Assembly (NCBI GenBank): GCA_021397845.1
Contig: CM038050.1
Location: 140,739,980-140,803,979 of the forward strand
Direction: 5' to 3'
DNA: 64,000 bases
DNA from: Areca catechu
Lineage: Eukaryota; Streptophyta; Magnoliopsida; Arecales; Arecaceae
Under the pieces are notes generated by a model. It was not told the DNA's origin and searched no databases. It saw nothing but the letters and a program-made list of their open reading frames with translations. Below are positions 22,301-33,938 of the stretch, piece after piece. Position numbers and translations under genes: made by a program. Positions within the stretch are counted from its first letter, which is position 1. The number at the start of each line of letters is the position of its first letter.

Positions 22301-23110
22301 GCACTAATTTGAGACCAGGAGTCTTTCTATTTGAAGTCTCTTGTGTTTCTACAATGCCTCACATATGAAATCACATTTCTTGAGCTTCCCATAACCAGTC
22401 AAGGCCATGTGGTAGAAGAAGGAAAATTGCTGGAAATCGAAGAGACAATGACTTGTCTCTTGGTGCATGAAATGTCTTATCCAGATATGTCTTTCTATCC
22501 TCATAAGACTCCTTCTATTTGAAGGGTCTTATCAAATGGCTAGTAGATAGACATATCAGGCACCCCATTCCACTCTATATATTGGTATCGGTAATCTAAA
22601 GCCAAGGCAAATCAGACTCCCATCAAAATACTACTGCTATTTTCTCTCCCTCTCCCTTAAGACAAGTTTGTCCCTTTAAGACATAACTTGTTCTTTCTAA
22701 ACAAGGCTAGTCTAATTAAGACAAGAGCCTTGGGAAAAAATAAAAGGGGTATTAGGGAACTGAGAGTGGATTCAGAGTGTTCTCTGAGAGCCCTATAAAA
22801 GGGTAGGGGATCCAGCAAAGGAGGAAAGTCTTAAAGGTTGTCGAAAGAGTACCAAGCAAACAAGCAACCTCATAGGAGTGCTTCCTTGGTCTCATTCCTA
22901 TGTGGATCACCTCTGGAGGGCATTCACTTGTGTGCCTCATGAAAATTAAGGAATACAGCATTCTAGGTATTCCTTTATAATCCTAATGATTTGTTTTATT
23001 AGTTGTTTTACACAAGTGGTCCTAGGGTTTAAGGTTCCGGTTGGTTAGGGTTTCAAATATAAAATTTTTAAACCTAGTCATCCACTATGCCCAGTGTGGG
23101 TAACCCAACA

Positions 23111-23997
23111 GATGATACACTTGGCACATATGATGTTATTGTATGCTTGTTAGAAAGTTTGTAGCAATAAGATGTGCATGAGACCATAAAAGCCCTCTTT
23201 AAAAATTATATTTAGTCATAGTGTTACAAAATCACAGTGCAGATCCATTTATTCTTGATTGATCAATTGGTGTCTAGGAATGTTGTTCTAAGAAGGTAAA
23301 GAGAATGTAGTTTTCAATTGGATATGTTGCTTACTGGCCAAGATTTTTGGTATCTAAGGCAAGCACGGGGGCCCTCCCACCTCTCTCCCACTTACCTGGC
23401 CATTCGAATGATTTAGACCTTGATTTGGAAATGCTAATTGATTAAAACACTACTAATTGCCTTCCTTCATGCTAAGCCAAATATATGACAAAACTATAGT
23501 AGGTTTGTTGTGTAATACAAGGTCTACTATAGGGTTTGATGTAAAATTTGTCTTAGTGCATCTAATACTTTATAGCATGATTATTGTTGTTGCTTTGTTA
23601 TGTAAATAAAAGGGCAACATTATTTAATCAAGACTATATGGAAATGAAGGGTCTAACTAAACTAAGATATTATAGTTTGTTATGTAAACTCAAGGCTATA
23701 AGTGTCTTAAAGGCAGTTGTCATGTAGAGAGTTGCATGAGTTGCAATTGGAAAAGAAATTTCCTACCTTTGAACTCGTAATGTGTGTTGTTCAAATACAG
23801 AGCATTTATGAGGAATTGGGATCTCAACCACACTAAAGAAATCTTGTTAGGGTTTCTCACTCACCATAGGTGAGGGCTATGGTATTCATAGAAAAATAGT
23901 GGTAGATATAATTAGATTGATAAGTCCTTATCTAATTATGAATATCATCTTGAGTGGTATGCCTATACATTGTTCTTTATTAATGTAGACTAATATT
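23111..23997 (+). other. C1 leader, part 2
   Basis: Untranslated leader collinear with C2 38079-38957. Around 23235-23400 it includes the block ending TTGGTATCTAAGGCAAGCA that also occurs in element D at 31208-31331. No coding sequence. Confidence 0.75.
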
Positions 23998-24830
23998 ATG
24001 GCTTCTACTTTATCACTATTAGAAGTTTTAGATGCCAATAAGTTGACCGGTCCTAATTATATGGATTGGTTAAGAAACTTGAGAATTATCTTAACTCAGA
24101 AAAAGGTACTCTGCATATTCGATTCTCCTGATCCGGACCTAATCAGTGATGATGCTTAAAAGAAGAAAAAGGCCATATAAAAAATATGGCAGAATGATAT
24201 ATTAACTGTCAAGTACATTATCTTGGCCTCTATGAGTAATGAGTTGTAAGAGGCAATATGAAGATATGGAACCTCAATCCATACTGCTCAATCTTAAATA
24301 GGTTAATATAAAGCAAAGTACGGCTGCCCGATATGAAATATCGAAGTAGTTGTTTCGAGCACGTATGAGTGAGGGCTAATCTGTTCAAGTCCATGTACTA
24401 AAAATGATTGACTTAATCACACGATTAGGTCAATTAGATTTTGTTATGGATGGAGAGCTTAATCAGGACATGATCCTGTAATCACTTCCCGGATCCTTCT
24501 CTTAGTTTGTCATGAACTATCACATGAATAAATTATACCTTTTATTACTAGAGTTGTTTAACTTGCTTAAGATGGCTGAGAGCCATTTTAAAGTGGACAA
24601 GGCTCATCTTCTTCTAATTGATGGTAAGAAGAAAATAGTAATGAAAAATATTCAAGAGAAAGTAGAACCCTAAGAAAAGCATCGAAAAGAAGAAGGCAAA
24701 GAAGTCTTCTACTAATGGAACCTATTTTCACTACAAGTAAGGGCAATGGAAGAAGAACTGCAAGTCATATCTTGCCAGTTTGAAGCATCATGTTGGTGGA
24801 GCATCAAAGGTTTGTACATGATACAAACTA
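23998..24830 (+). pseudogene. gag: C1 gag (decayed)
   Basis: Begins MASTLSLLEVLDANKLTGPN then YMDWLRNLRIILTQKK, the usual start of copia Gag (UBN2-like) proteins in plants. Many stops follow (for example at 24158). The zinc-knuckle region near 24725 reads YFHYK-GQWKKNC, with a stop replacing one residue and the first cysteine pair damaged. C2 and C3 encode the same protein. Confidence 0.87.
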
Positions 24831-24837
24831 ACTTGCA

Positions 24838-26448
24838 TTGAATACTTCAGCTTCTAATTTATGGATATTGGATACCGCATGTGAGTCTCATATATGCAAA
24901 TCTTTGCATGGACTTCACAAAATTAGAAGCTTGAAGAAAGGTGACTTCGAGCTTTATGGTGCAAGTGGTGATGACATTCAGTCAAAAGCTATGGGTACCT
25001 ATTTGTTAGTATTGTCTTCTAGCAAAATATTAAAACTAAAAGATTATTACTATATTCCAAATGTTATCAAAAATATTATTTATGTACCCTTGTTGTTACA
25101 ACAGGGTTTTGAAATTAATATAAAGAGCAATGGATGCTTAATTTCTCATCTGCTAAATATTTTGGAACTAATTTATTTGTTATCAGTCTTTTAGTTTTTT
25201 GACTTAATGATGAAGTTTTACTTATTAGAAATAAGAAAAAAGAGAAAAAATATTAATGTCACTTTTTTCTGGCATTGCTGATTTGGTCACATTAATGAGT
25301 CGAGGATAAACAAGTTATACAAAGATAAATTCTTTGATCCTTATGATTATCAATCATTAGGAACTTGTGAATCCTGACTCATGGGTAAATAATAAAATCT
25401 CCATTTACTGGTCATGGATATAGGGCAACTGAGTTATTATGGTTAATATATACAGATGTATGTGGACCCATGTCAACTCAAGCTAGAGGAGGATACTCTT
25501 ATTTCATCAGCTTTACTGATATTTATTTAGGTTTGGATATGTGTATCTTATGAAACATAAATTCGAAGGCTTTGAAAAATTTAAAGAGTGTCAAAGTATG
25601 GTTGAGAAACAAACTAGAAAGAGTATTAAAATCCTTCAGTCATATTGTGGAGGAGAATACTTATTTAGTGAGTTTCAAGGTCATCTTAAGGACAAAGGCA
25701 TTCTCTCAGAATGGACACCTCCATATACACCATAATTAAATGGTGTAGCAGAAATGAGGAATCATACCTTGTTAGACATGATAAGGTCCATGATGAGCTT
25801 CACTGATCTTCCAGTATCCTCCTAGGGTTATGCTCTAGAGATAGCTGCTTATATATTAAATAGAGTACCATCAAAATCAGTAACTAGTACTCCATATAAA
25901 TTATGGAAAGTCAAAAGACCAAGTCTAAAATATCTTAAGATTTGGGGTTGCCCAGCTTATGTTAGAAATATATTTGGACATAAGCTGAGTACTAGGGTTG
26001 ATAAATGTAGGTTCACAAAAGACCAAGTCTAAAATATCTTAAGATTTAGGGTTGCCCAGTTTATGTTAGAAATATATTTGGACATAAGCTGAGTAATAGG
26101 GTTGATAAATGTAGGTTCAAAGATTATCCTCAAGAAGGTACTGGATACCTCCTTTATCATCCTATTAAATAAAAGGTTTTTATCAGTAGGCATGCCACTT
26201 TCATGGAAAAGGAATTAATCCAAGGAGGTAGTCGGAGGATACTTGATCTTGATGAAGTACAAGATCAACCTTCTCCTATAGACAATAAACCTCAATTCCT
26301 CATCCACAAGTACCTATTAATAAGGTACCACCACAACATAAACCTCCTCTCCATAGGTCAGAGAGAGTGTGGGATGCACATCTCAGATATGGCTTTATCA
26401 TTAGTAATGACATTGAAGCCTGCATCATCAAGATGATGATCCTTTGAT
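24838..26448 (+). pseudogene. pol: C1 pol, protease and integrase (decayed)
   Basis: The protease active site is D-T-A at 24871-24879 (WILDTACESHICKS) where most retroelements have D-T/S-G; C3 also has DTA, so it is probably ancestral. It is followed by LKDYYYIPNVIKNIIYVPLL. The first integrase Asp is at 25455 (YTDVCGPM). The second is Tyr (SYCGGEY near 25652), so the triad is broken. The third is present in NGVAEMRNHTLL. Stops, a 104-bp tandem duplication (25912-26119) and the insertion of D end the frame. Confidence 0.88.
25912..26119 (+). repeat. 104-bp tandem duplication in C1 integrase
   Basis: Two adjacent copies (25912-26015 and 26016-26119) that differ at only a few positions. The length is not a multiple of three, so it shifts the frame. 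It is absent from C2 and C3, so it arose after C1 inserted. Confidence 0.9.
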
Positions 26449-26453
26449 CTATA

Positions 26454-28402
26454 TGGTGCGCATCACTACGTACTGATTTAAATTATCTTAATTGCACTAT
26501 TCTAGGTAGAATAGAGGGAGTAAGGGTCGAATCCACAAGGACTTTAGGATTATTTCAAAAACAACTTTCCAACACGAATGCTAATATTTATTAATAACAA
26601 AAGAGTATAAATCCTATAATAGAACTATAACTAACTGACTAAGACAGATAATGAAAGATTGTAAATGCAATAGATTAGAATCTCAGAATTCTAACTGGTT
26701 ACTCGCTAGGTTGTGGCACTCCACTTCTATGTAGATGATTTGTATGTTCTGATCAATATATAATCTATTCTTGGTGATCATGACCTGTATCTATCCTATC
26801 ACAGCCCGTTCTCCTAAAATAAAGATTAGTCAGAAATCATATACATACAAATTATAAAAATCCTTTTTAGAGATAATTTATTCCAAGACTATAAACTGTA
26901 CCTATTGAATACAGCTTGTCCCAAGAAAATAAACTATGCCTAATAAGAATTAAATAAAGACTCATAAAAATGTTGTAAGGAAACTCAGTCTTTTATTTCA
27001 TAGAAAGTCAAGTACAAAAGATAAAATAAAACTAAACCCCCTGTGCCTTGCACTATAGTGGAATCTCAAGAAGTATGATTCAGCCTTCCATTGATCCTCT
27101 GACTAGCATCTTCGACCTGGACATCAGCTTCGTAGATGGTTGATGGTTCAAAATACGGTTGATGGTTCAGAATACAAGAATTGGATTAGACAAATGGACG
27201 TGGATGGGAATGGGATGGAATGCGGTTAGTGATGGAGAGGCAGAGTGGAATGGAGTGGAGATAGTAGTGGAATAGAAAGTCGGTCGAATGAAAAAGTGTC
27301 CAGAAGTCTGGAGAAGTCCAGATTTTATAGATAAGGAACACCACAATGACCCACGTGGGAACCATGGTGGTTTCTCATCACGATCTCCCAACATCCTCAC
27401 ACTCGATTTTCTTTCAGATCTTATCACTGCAACTTCCATCGTACGATCTCCGATTTTGTTCAAATGCACCGCTGCTTCGCTCCGCATATCCTTAGGTTTG
27501 TTTCTCCTTCCATGATCCTATCTCCGTTCAAAATCAAACTCAAAATCCAATTATCTGGTCACACTACCGATCTCCTTATCCAATTCAAACATCTCGACAA
27601 TAAGCTAGTGACTTTGTGGTGAATGGCAATGTCAAAAAAAAAACCAACAAGAAGACCATGGAACGGTGGTAGGGTGTCTTACGGAGGCAAACTCTGGTGA
27701 TGTTCTTGCAATCGATGATAGCAAGAAAAGGATGGAAGGCAGAGCAATAGTGGAATGGGTGGTTCCTTGGATTTTCTGATGGTGTTGATCACGGAGAAGA
27801 GGGGAAGGAGACGATGGCCGATCAGAGGGCTACTGGTGCTTTGGAAGCCTCTCCGATGATCTTTTCGATGAGGGACGACACCTGGTGGCAAAGAAAAGGC
27901 CTCCAGTAGCTTTCGGTGGTCGGGACAGCATTGATGCACACCGATGGCTTAGAAGGAGAGGGTATCATGATCGCGGGGAGCTTGAATTTTTTTGGCCATT
28001 TTTCAGGCCATGGAAAGCTTCTCCAGCCGTCAAGGGAGGTGCCGGCGGCTTGGGTGGCGATGGGGTACCCTCTCCGACGAATTTCCACTCAAATGGGATT
28101 ATGCATTCCACAGTCTGTTTCATGGATGATGGTCATGGCAGATCGCGGTCCAAATGGTAGTTCATGAACCAGGTGGTCAGTCTACTATGGACCGACCGCT
28201 TTAAACATCATGAAATTGTACATAATTTCTTAAAAAATTCATTTCTGGCACGTTTGAAGTCCGAATTGAGTGTCGTTTGCACCATTGGACTCCTAAAATT
28301 GAGTTCTTCACATTGTAAGGGTTCTTTTCTACAAAATATTATATTAAAGTATTAATTTTAATAAAACTTGATGAATTATATATATACTTTTAATAATTAT
28401 CA
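26454..28402 (-). repeat. D 3' LTR
   Basis: 1949 bp, collinear with 31994-33933. A TATA-like CTATAAAATC lies on the minus strand at about 27321-27330. The U3 part (27800-28150) is clearly richer in G+C than the rest; open frames there shift between the two LTRs and I do not call a gene. Confidence 0.9.
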
Positions 28403-28424
28403 CACCTCCCAACTTGAACTTTTG
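28403..28424 (-). other. D polypurine tract
   Basis: On the minus strand, GTTGGGAGGTG ends exactly at the 3' LTR start. It is weaker than the sirevirus tracts but in the right place. Confidence 0.6.
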
Positions 28425-29589
28425 CTTATCCTTGAGTAAAGCAAATGAATTATCTATGTATACTAATTGTCCATGAAGTAAAATTATCTTACTAACTCTA
28501 AAATCAGTTGAAACCTGGTTAGACCATTGAAGAGATATTTCATCGGATTATTAATTCTACCCTTTAGTGGCCGAATGAATCCATAGAAGTTTTCAAGAGT
28601 TCTTCTTTTCCTAACTTTTTATCTCACTATCTAAATCCTCCAGCTTAGTTTGGTTTTGGTGTAGTATCAGTTTATTAGTCTCTCTCTTTTTTCTTTTTCA
28701 TTTTTTTTTAATTATTTTTATAATGTAGAGTCAGTGCAATGTCTTAACAACATGCTTTCTAGATGACCCTTATAGGGAGCTTTAGGCCAATGACTCCCAA
28801 ACCAGTTGGCTTTAGGGCGTTAGGTGTAAAACACCCTTCAGGCTTACTGACTCGAGTCAAAAAGGGTATGCACTAGGACTGACTTTATAAAGGTTTTTTT
28901 ACATCCTCACTTTTTGATGCAAACAACAATGCTTAGGCAAAGGGGCCCAATTACTCGATGAGAAAACCATTTTATTTGATTTTTAAAGAAGACTTTTTTT
29001 TTTTGATATTTCCACCTATACCATTATAAGGTAGATTCTTTATCAAGATCAATAGGTGGAAGGGTCTGGAATTATTCAAAAAAAAAATTATGGTCTACAC
29101 TCTAACATTTATAGGGTTTTCTTGATAATTTATTCCTCAATATCTCTAAAATAGTCTAAACCATTAATCATTCATCGTTTAGCGCAGCTTGATTATTTCC
29201 AAATCGAGATAATCTTGGTACACAAAAATTAATTGAAATTTTACTCGAGGATTTGATTAATTTGATGATATTCACCCCCCCACTAGTTTCCATTGTCCCC
29301 AATGGAAGAGATACTAAAAATACATGACAAGGAAAGATACCACCTGGAAGGGAACTCAAAGACTGGAATTCCTGTGTCGCCATACTCCTCCTAATTCATC
29401 TTTATTATTCTTTTTTTCTAAAATTTTTCTAAACAGAGAAAGCACATGGTTAAAAGCATAAAATTGAGTTGCCTCCCAGGAGCGCTAAGTTTACCATCTT
29501 CAGCCATATGAGAGGGAGTGTTACTGATATTGAACTTAGGTACATCCACAAGATGATTTTAAGAAGATAGGACCAATTAGGAGGCCTTG
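28425..29589. other. D interior, non-coding
   Basis: AT-rich sequence with poly-T runs (28680-28720 and 28987-29005). I see no conserved domain on either strand. Confidence 0.5.
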
Positions 29590-30745
29590 TCAACATGGCA
29601 GAAAATGTTCATAAAGTACTTTACGACGATTATCCCTAATCCATAAAGTACAAGAGGTAAGCATGCTTGACCAAGATGAAAAATTGTATAATAATTTTGT
29701 TTGATGATTAGGAAGGGATTGTGTGTGTTGGGCCTGGATTGGAGGTGGGGGCTTGAAAATTTTTCTATCTCTAGAAAGGTCTATCCTAATTCCATTCTCA
29801 AGTATGATGTGTCTTGACATCATCCCTTCCTGATGGCACTTTGTCCAAGTTAATTGTAGGTCTGTCTCATACATCATTTCAGAATAAAAATAGATTTTGG
29901 AGGCGATCTTCAAAGTAGTGCCAAATATAGAAAAATTAGCTATAAACTCTTTAACATCGTTATCCCTCATTTTACAAATATCCCATCCAACAACCCTTTT
30001 ATGTATCTTTAGAACACCGATTATTTGGTCTTCCTATTAGAGACCACTGATGAGAGACCACCGGTGGAGTGTCAGGAGGTGTAACAAGAAGTAGGTTCAA
30101 TTCTAGATATGGTGGTGATTCTAACGGAGGAGCTATTGGAGGGCTAGGTGTTGGCTCATATTGTTCCATCCAGAATGGGATGGGTTTGTAATATGGTGTA
30201 TCGAATAGGTTATCCCTCCCTATGATATATTCATCTACTTCATAATGAGCCACAAAAGGTCTAATGACTTCTGGGGACAACTTGGAGGTATGGCTTTCCT
30301 GTTATGTCATTTTGTTGTGGTTCCTGGGGAGCCTCAATTAATTCCATCATATCATCAATTTCTTTCCATCTAGAAAAAGGAAGTGATGATTTTAGGGCAC
30401 TGGGAAGGGGGCATGGTGAGTAGGATTATGATGGAAGTAGTTCGTCCCACTAGTTTGGTTTCTCTGTCTCAATCGAATCATCTAAATTAAGCTCATCGAT
30501 AGACTGCTGCTAAGGCATGATTGGATGTTGATATTTGGCAAATCTATCGACTTCTGGGTTAATATGAGGAGAGGGAGTTCTGACTAATTTTTTCAATTCG
30601 ATCTATTGCTTATAAATTTTTTCTTAAAAGATAGGCTATAAGGAGTAGGAGAAGGTTGACAATCTGAATAGGGCAGATTGTAATAAGAAGCATCTGTGAA
30701 CAAAGGTCTTTGGGGTACCGGGGTACTACTTGGTGTAGTTGCCAT
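29590..30745 (-). pseudogene. D decayed proline-rich ORF, unidentified
   Basis: Starts MATTPSSTPVPQRPLFTDAS at 30745 and runs 50 codons to a stop at 30593. It continues in other frames as VRTPSPHINPEVDRFAKYQH and WKEIDDMMELIEAPQEPQQN, then MSPEVIRPFVAHYEVDEYII (30280-29999) with PPLESPP-type repeats, and finally 29970-29590 (FSIFGTTLKIASKIYFYSEM). It looks like one old frame of about 380 codons broken by shifts. I recognise no Gag, protease or polymerase motif. It is the only coding-like content of D. Confidence 0.5.
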
Positions 30746-30937
30746 GAAAATCTAATTGAGCCCCCCAACCTGGGTTGTAGCATCAAAATTTAAATTTTCT
30801 CCTAGCCTATAGGCCATATGAGTTCGGTCTTGATAAATTTTGTCATACCTAGACTCAAAAATTGGTATATGGTTGGATATTTATTTATTTATTATTTATA
30901 ATTATTATTATAATTATTATTTTTTTAAAAAGTGGAG

Positions 30938-31110
30938 AAGGGGAAGGAGAGAAAAGGTCTAAAGGAAGACTTCTAAGAGAGTCCTAGACTAGAAAGAAAA
31001 GAAATTATTTTAATAACTCTTTTTTAAAAAAATGGAAGAGAGAGAAGGTCTAAAGATAAACTCCTAAGAGGGTCCTAGACTAGAAAAAAAAAAGTTATTT
31101 AATTAATTTT
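30938..31110. repeat. Diverged tandem repeat in D
   Basis: Two copies of a roughly 90-bp unit (30951 and 31041), each with GAGA-AGGTCTAAAG and AGTCCTAGACTAGAAA-like blocks followed by A- or T-rich tails. Confidence 0.75.
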
Positions 31111-31207
31111 TAATATATTTTTCAAACAAGTTACACTATTAAAACCACTAAGTTAACCTAGATCTAGACAGCTCCTACTGATCCAAGATTACCTTTGAGT
31201 TGGTGGG

Positions 31208-31331
31208 GGTCCCCCCATTGCTTGCCTTAGATACCAATTGAAACTGGATAGGTAAGCAACGGAACTAATTAAAGAACTACCTTCCTTCGAGCTCTTGTCA
31301 CTGAACCATTTTTCTAAACACCAAGCAATTA
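31208..31331 (-). other. Leader block shared with the copia C family
   Basis: On the minus strand this reads TTGGTATCTAAGGCAAGCA, exactly as in the C1 leader at 23346-23364, preceded by TCCGTTGCTTAC and a GG-AAGGTA block at similar spacing in C2 (38236-38345). It lies about 650-750 bp after the D primer site, also in the leader. Confidence 0.7.
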
Positions 31332-31824
31332 ACTGGCCTGAACCTGGTCCAACTCTGGGGTTCCCTTGTCCTATTGAGCTCGAAATTTTTAGGGTTGATG
31401 TCTAATTGATTTTAAATTAAGGTTTGGGTCATGCAAATGCTGGGTAGGATTTGTGGGCTAAGGAAGGTGATGAACTCCCCACCTTATCTGATTAATTGGG
31501 TTATGTCCTTAAAGTGAATTATGGAATGATGAAATAAAACAATAGGTGTCCAAATTTAAAGTTATAGACAAACAAAATTCAACAAATTATTTTTTTAAGT
31601 TTGGTGATTAAGTTCTAATCCTAATAAATTATGAGAGTGTTAGGGTAAATTTTTTTTTTTTGATTTTGTAGACAAATAAATTTACCTAGGTCAATCTAAA
31701 AAAAAATTGGAAGAAAATAGCATAATTTTTTTTATTATTCAACCTTTTTTTTTGCACCCTAGGACAACCATTGAACAAACTTTCTAGTTATGCCACGGCA
31801 GGCACTCAAGATTGGAAAATATGA

Positions 31825-31970
31825 ACTACTAATTTTTTTAATTTTAATTTTTTTTTGAATTTTCAATTTTGAATTTTGAAATTTAATTTTTTTTTTTTTT
31901 TTTGAATTTTTTTTGAATTTTTGAATTTTGAATTTCAATTTTTGAATTTTTTTTTTAAAATACACCAAAA
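31825..31970. repeat. Low-complexity TTTTGAA-rich stretch
   Basis: Runs of T with GAATTTT units. On the minus strand it gives a Lys/Ile-rich open frame that has no meaning beyond composition. Confidence 0.85.
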
Positions 31971-31971
31971 G

Positions 31972-31988
31972 TCCCCGACAACGGTGCA
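31972..31988 (-). other. D primer binding site, tRNA-Asp-like
   Basis: The minus strand reads TGCACCGTTGTCGGGGA, close to the tRNA-Asp complement TGGCGCCGTTGCCGGGGA, five bases from the right LTR. This fixes the orientation of D. Confidence 0.75.
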
Positions 31989-31993
31989 AAATC

Positions 31994-33933
31994 TGGTGCG
32001 CGTCGCTATGCACTGATTTAAATTACCTTAATTCCACTATTCTAGTAGAATAGCGGGAGTAAGGGTCGAATCCATAGGGATTTAGGGTTTTCAAAACAAC
32101 TTTCCAACATGAATGCTAATATTTATTAATAACAGTAGAGTAAAAATCCTATCATGGAACTGCAACTAACTGACTAAGACAGAGATACAAAAGAGTATAA
32201 ATGCCATAGATTAGAATCTCAAAATTCCAACTAGTATTTGCTAGGTGCTAGCACTCCACTTCTATGTGATCTATATGTTCCGATCCAGATATAATCTATT
32301 CTTAGCGATCACCCCATATCTGTCCTATCCCATCCCATTCTCCTGAAATATAGATTAGTCAGAAATTCTACTTACAAATTATAAAAATTCTTTTTAGAGA
32401 TAATTTATTCCAAGAGTACAAACTGTACCTATTGAATATAGCTTGTCCCAAGAAAATACCTATGCCTAACAAGAATTAATAAAGACTCATAAATGTTGAA
32501 AAGAAACTCAGTATCTTATTTCATTGAAAGTCAAGTACAAAGATTAAAATAATAACTAAACCCCCTGTGCCAAGTAATATAGTGGAATCCCAAGAAGTAT
32601 GATTCAGCCTTCCATTGATCCTCTGACCAGCATCTTTGACGTAGACATCAACTTCGCAGATGGTGATGGTTCAAAATACGGGTTGATGGTTAAAATATGG
32701 GAATTGGATTGGACAAATGGACGTGGATGGGAATGGGACGGAATGCGGAAGTGATGGAGAGGTAGAGTGGAATGGAGCAAAGATAGTAGTGGAATAGAAC
32801 TCGGTCAAATGAAAAAGAGTCTCGAAAGTCTGGAGAAGTCTAGATTTTATAGATGGGGAACACCGCATCAGACCTGCGTGGAACCATAGTTGTTTCTCAT
32901 CGCGATCTCCCTAACATCCTCGCACCCGCTTTTTATTCAAATCATAGCCTCGCACCTGCCATCGCATGATCTCCGGTTTTTGTTCCAATGCACCGTTGCT
33001 TCGCTCTGCATATCCTTCCTTGGGTTTATTTCTCCTTCCATGATCCTATCTCCATTAAAAAATCAAACACAAAATCCAGTTATCCGGTCACAACTACTAA
33101 TCTCTTTATCCCATTCAGACATCCTGACAATAAGCTAGTGACTTTGTGATGAATGGCAATGTCCAAAAAAAAAACCAGCGAGAGAGAGACCATGGAAAGG
33201 TGGAGGGTGTCTTACTGGGGTGAACTCTAGTGATGTTCTTGCAATCGATAGCGGCAAGAAGAGGATGGAGGTAGAGCATGGTGCAATGGGCTGTTCTTGG
33301 GATTTTTCCGGTGATGTTGATTGGGGAAGAGGAGAAGGAGACGATGGCCGATCAGAGGGCTACCGATGCTTTGGAAGCCTCTCCGGTGATCTTTGCAATG
33401 AAGGACGACACCCGTTGGCACGAGAGAAGGTCTCCAGTAGCTTCTAGTGGTGGGGGTGTCTTTTGATGCCACTGATGGCTTGGAAGGAGAGGGGATCACG
33501 ACCATGGGGAGCTTGAATTTTTTTGGGCCATTTTTTTGGCCATAGGAAGCTTCTCCGGTCGGCAAGGGAGGTGCCGACGGTGATGGGGCAACCTCTCCGG
33601 CGAGTTTCGGCTCAAATGGGGTCGTGCAGTCCATATTCTGCTCCATGGACTGAAGTCATGGCGAATCGTGGTCCACAGGATAGTTCATGAACCAAGCAGT
33701 CGGTCTACTGTTGACCGGCCACTTAAAACTTCATGAAATTGTAGATAATTTCTTAAAATATTCATTTATTCATTTTAAGCTCGTTTGAATTCCTAATTGA
33801 GTATCATTTGCACCGTTGGACTCCTAAAATTGAGCTCTTCACGTTGTTAGGATTCTTTTCTACAAAATATTATATTAAAGCATTAATTTTAATAAAATAT
33901 GATTTATTATATATATATATTTAATAATTATTA
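31994..33933 (-). repeat. D 5' LTR
   Basis: 1940 bp, starting at minus-strand TAATAATTATT (terminal TG lost) and ending CGCGCACCA. TATA-like sequence on the minus strand at about 32843-32852. The right edge abuts the CTATA duplicate. Confidence 0.9.
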
Positions 33934-33938
33934 CTATA

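Larger units (their letters stand above)
20734..23110 (+). repeat. Solo LTR of the C family with 5-bp duplication
   Basis: 2377 bp, TG...CA, flanked by GATGA at 20729-20733 and 23111-23115. C2, which lacks the insertion, reads straight through the site (38078 onward), so both ends are certain. It represents a whole element reduced by LTR-LTR recombination. A TATA-like TCTATATATTGG lies at 22574-22585, followed by repeated AAGACAAG motifs (22661-22730) and two hairpins (22136-22156 and 22271-22300). Confidence 0.93.
26454..33933 (-). mobile_element. D: complete non-autonomous Ty3-type LTR element in C1
   Basis: 7480 bp with LTRs 26454-28402 and 31994-33933, flanked by CTATA at 26449-26453 and 33934-33938. 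Joining the flanks restores the C1 frame (DDDPLIYIE), so the ends are exact. Orientation is minus: the LTR starts TGATAATTATT at 28402, and a site like the tRNA-Asp complement follows the right LTR. A tRNA-Asp primer suggests the Athila/Tat side of Ty3/gypsy. The 3.6-kb interior has no recognisable gag or pol, so it needed helper proteins. Confidence 0.9.

Noticed and set aside
20484..24000. A 3.5-kb unusual leader in C1
   Set aside because: 2.38 kb of it is a solo LTR with GATGA duplicates. The true leader is about 1.1 kb, as in C2 and C3.
27822..28160. GC-rich open frames on both strands in the D LTR
   Set aside because: The counterpart LTR (33220-33650) has shifted frames at the same place. 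No domain recognised, so I treat it as U3 sequence.
31759..32013. Lys/Ile-rich minus-strand frame
   Set aside because: Translation of the TTTTGAA low-complexity stretch next to the D primer site.
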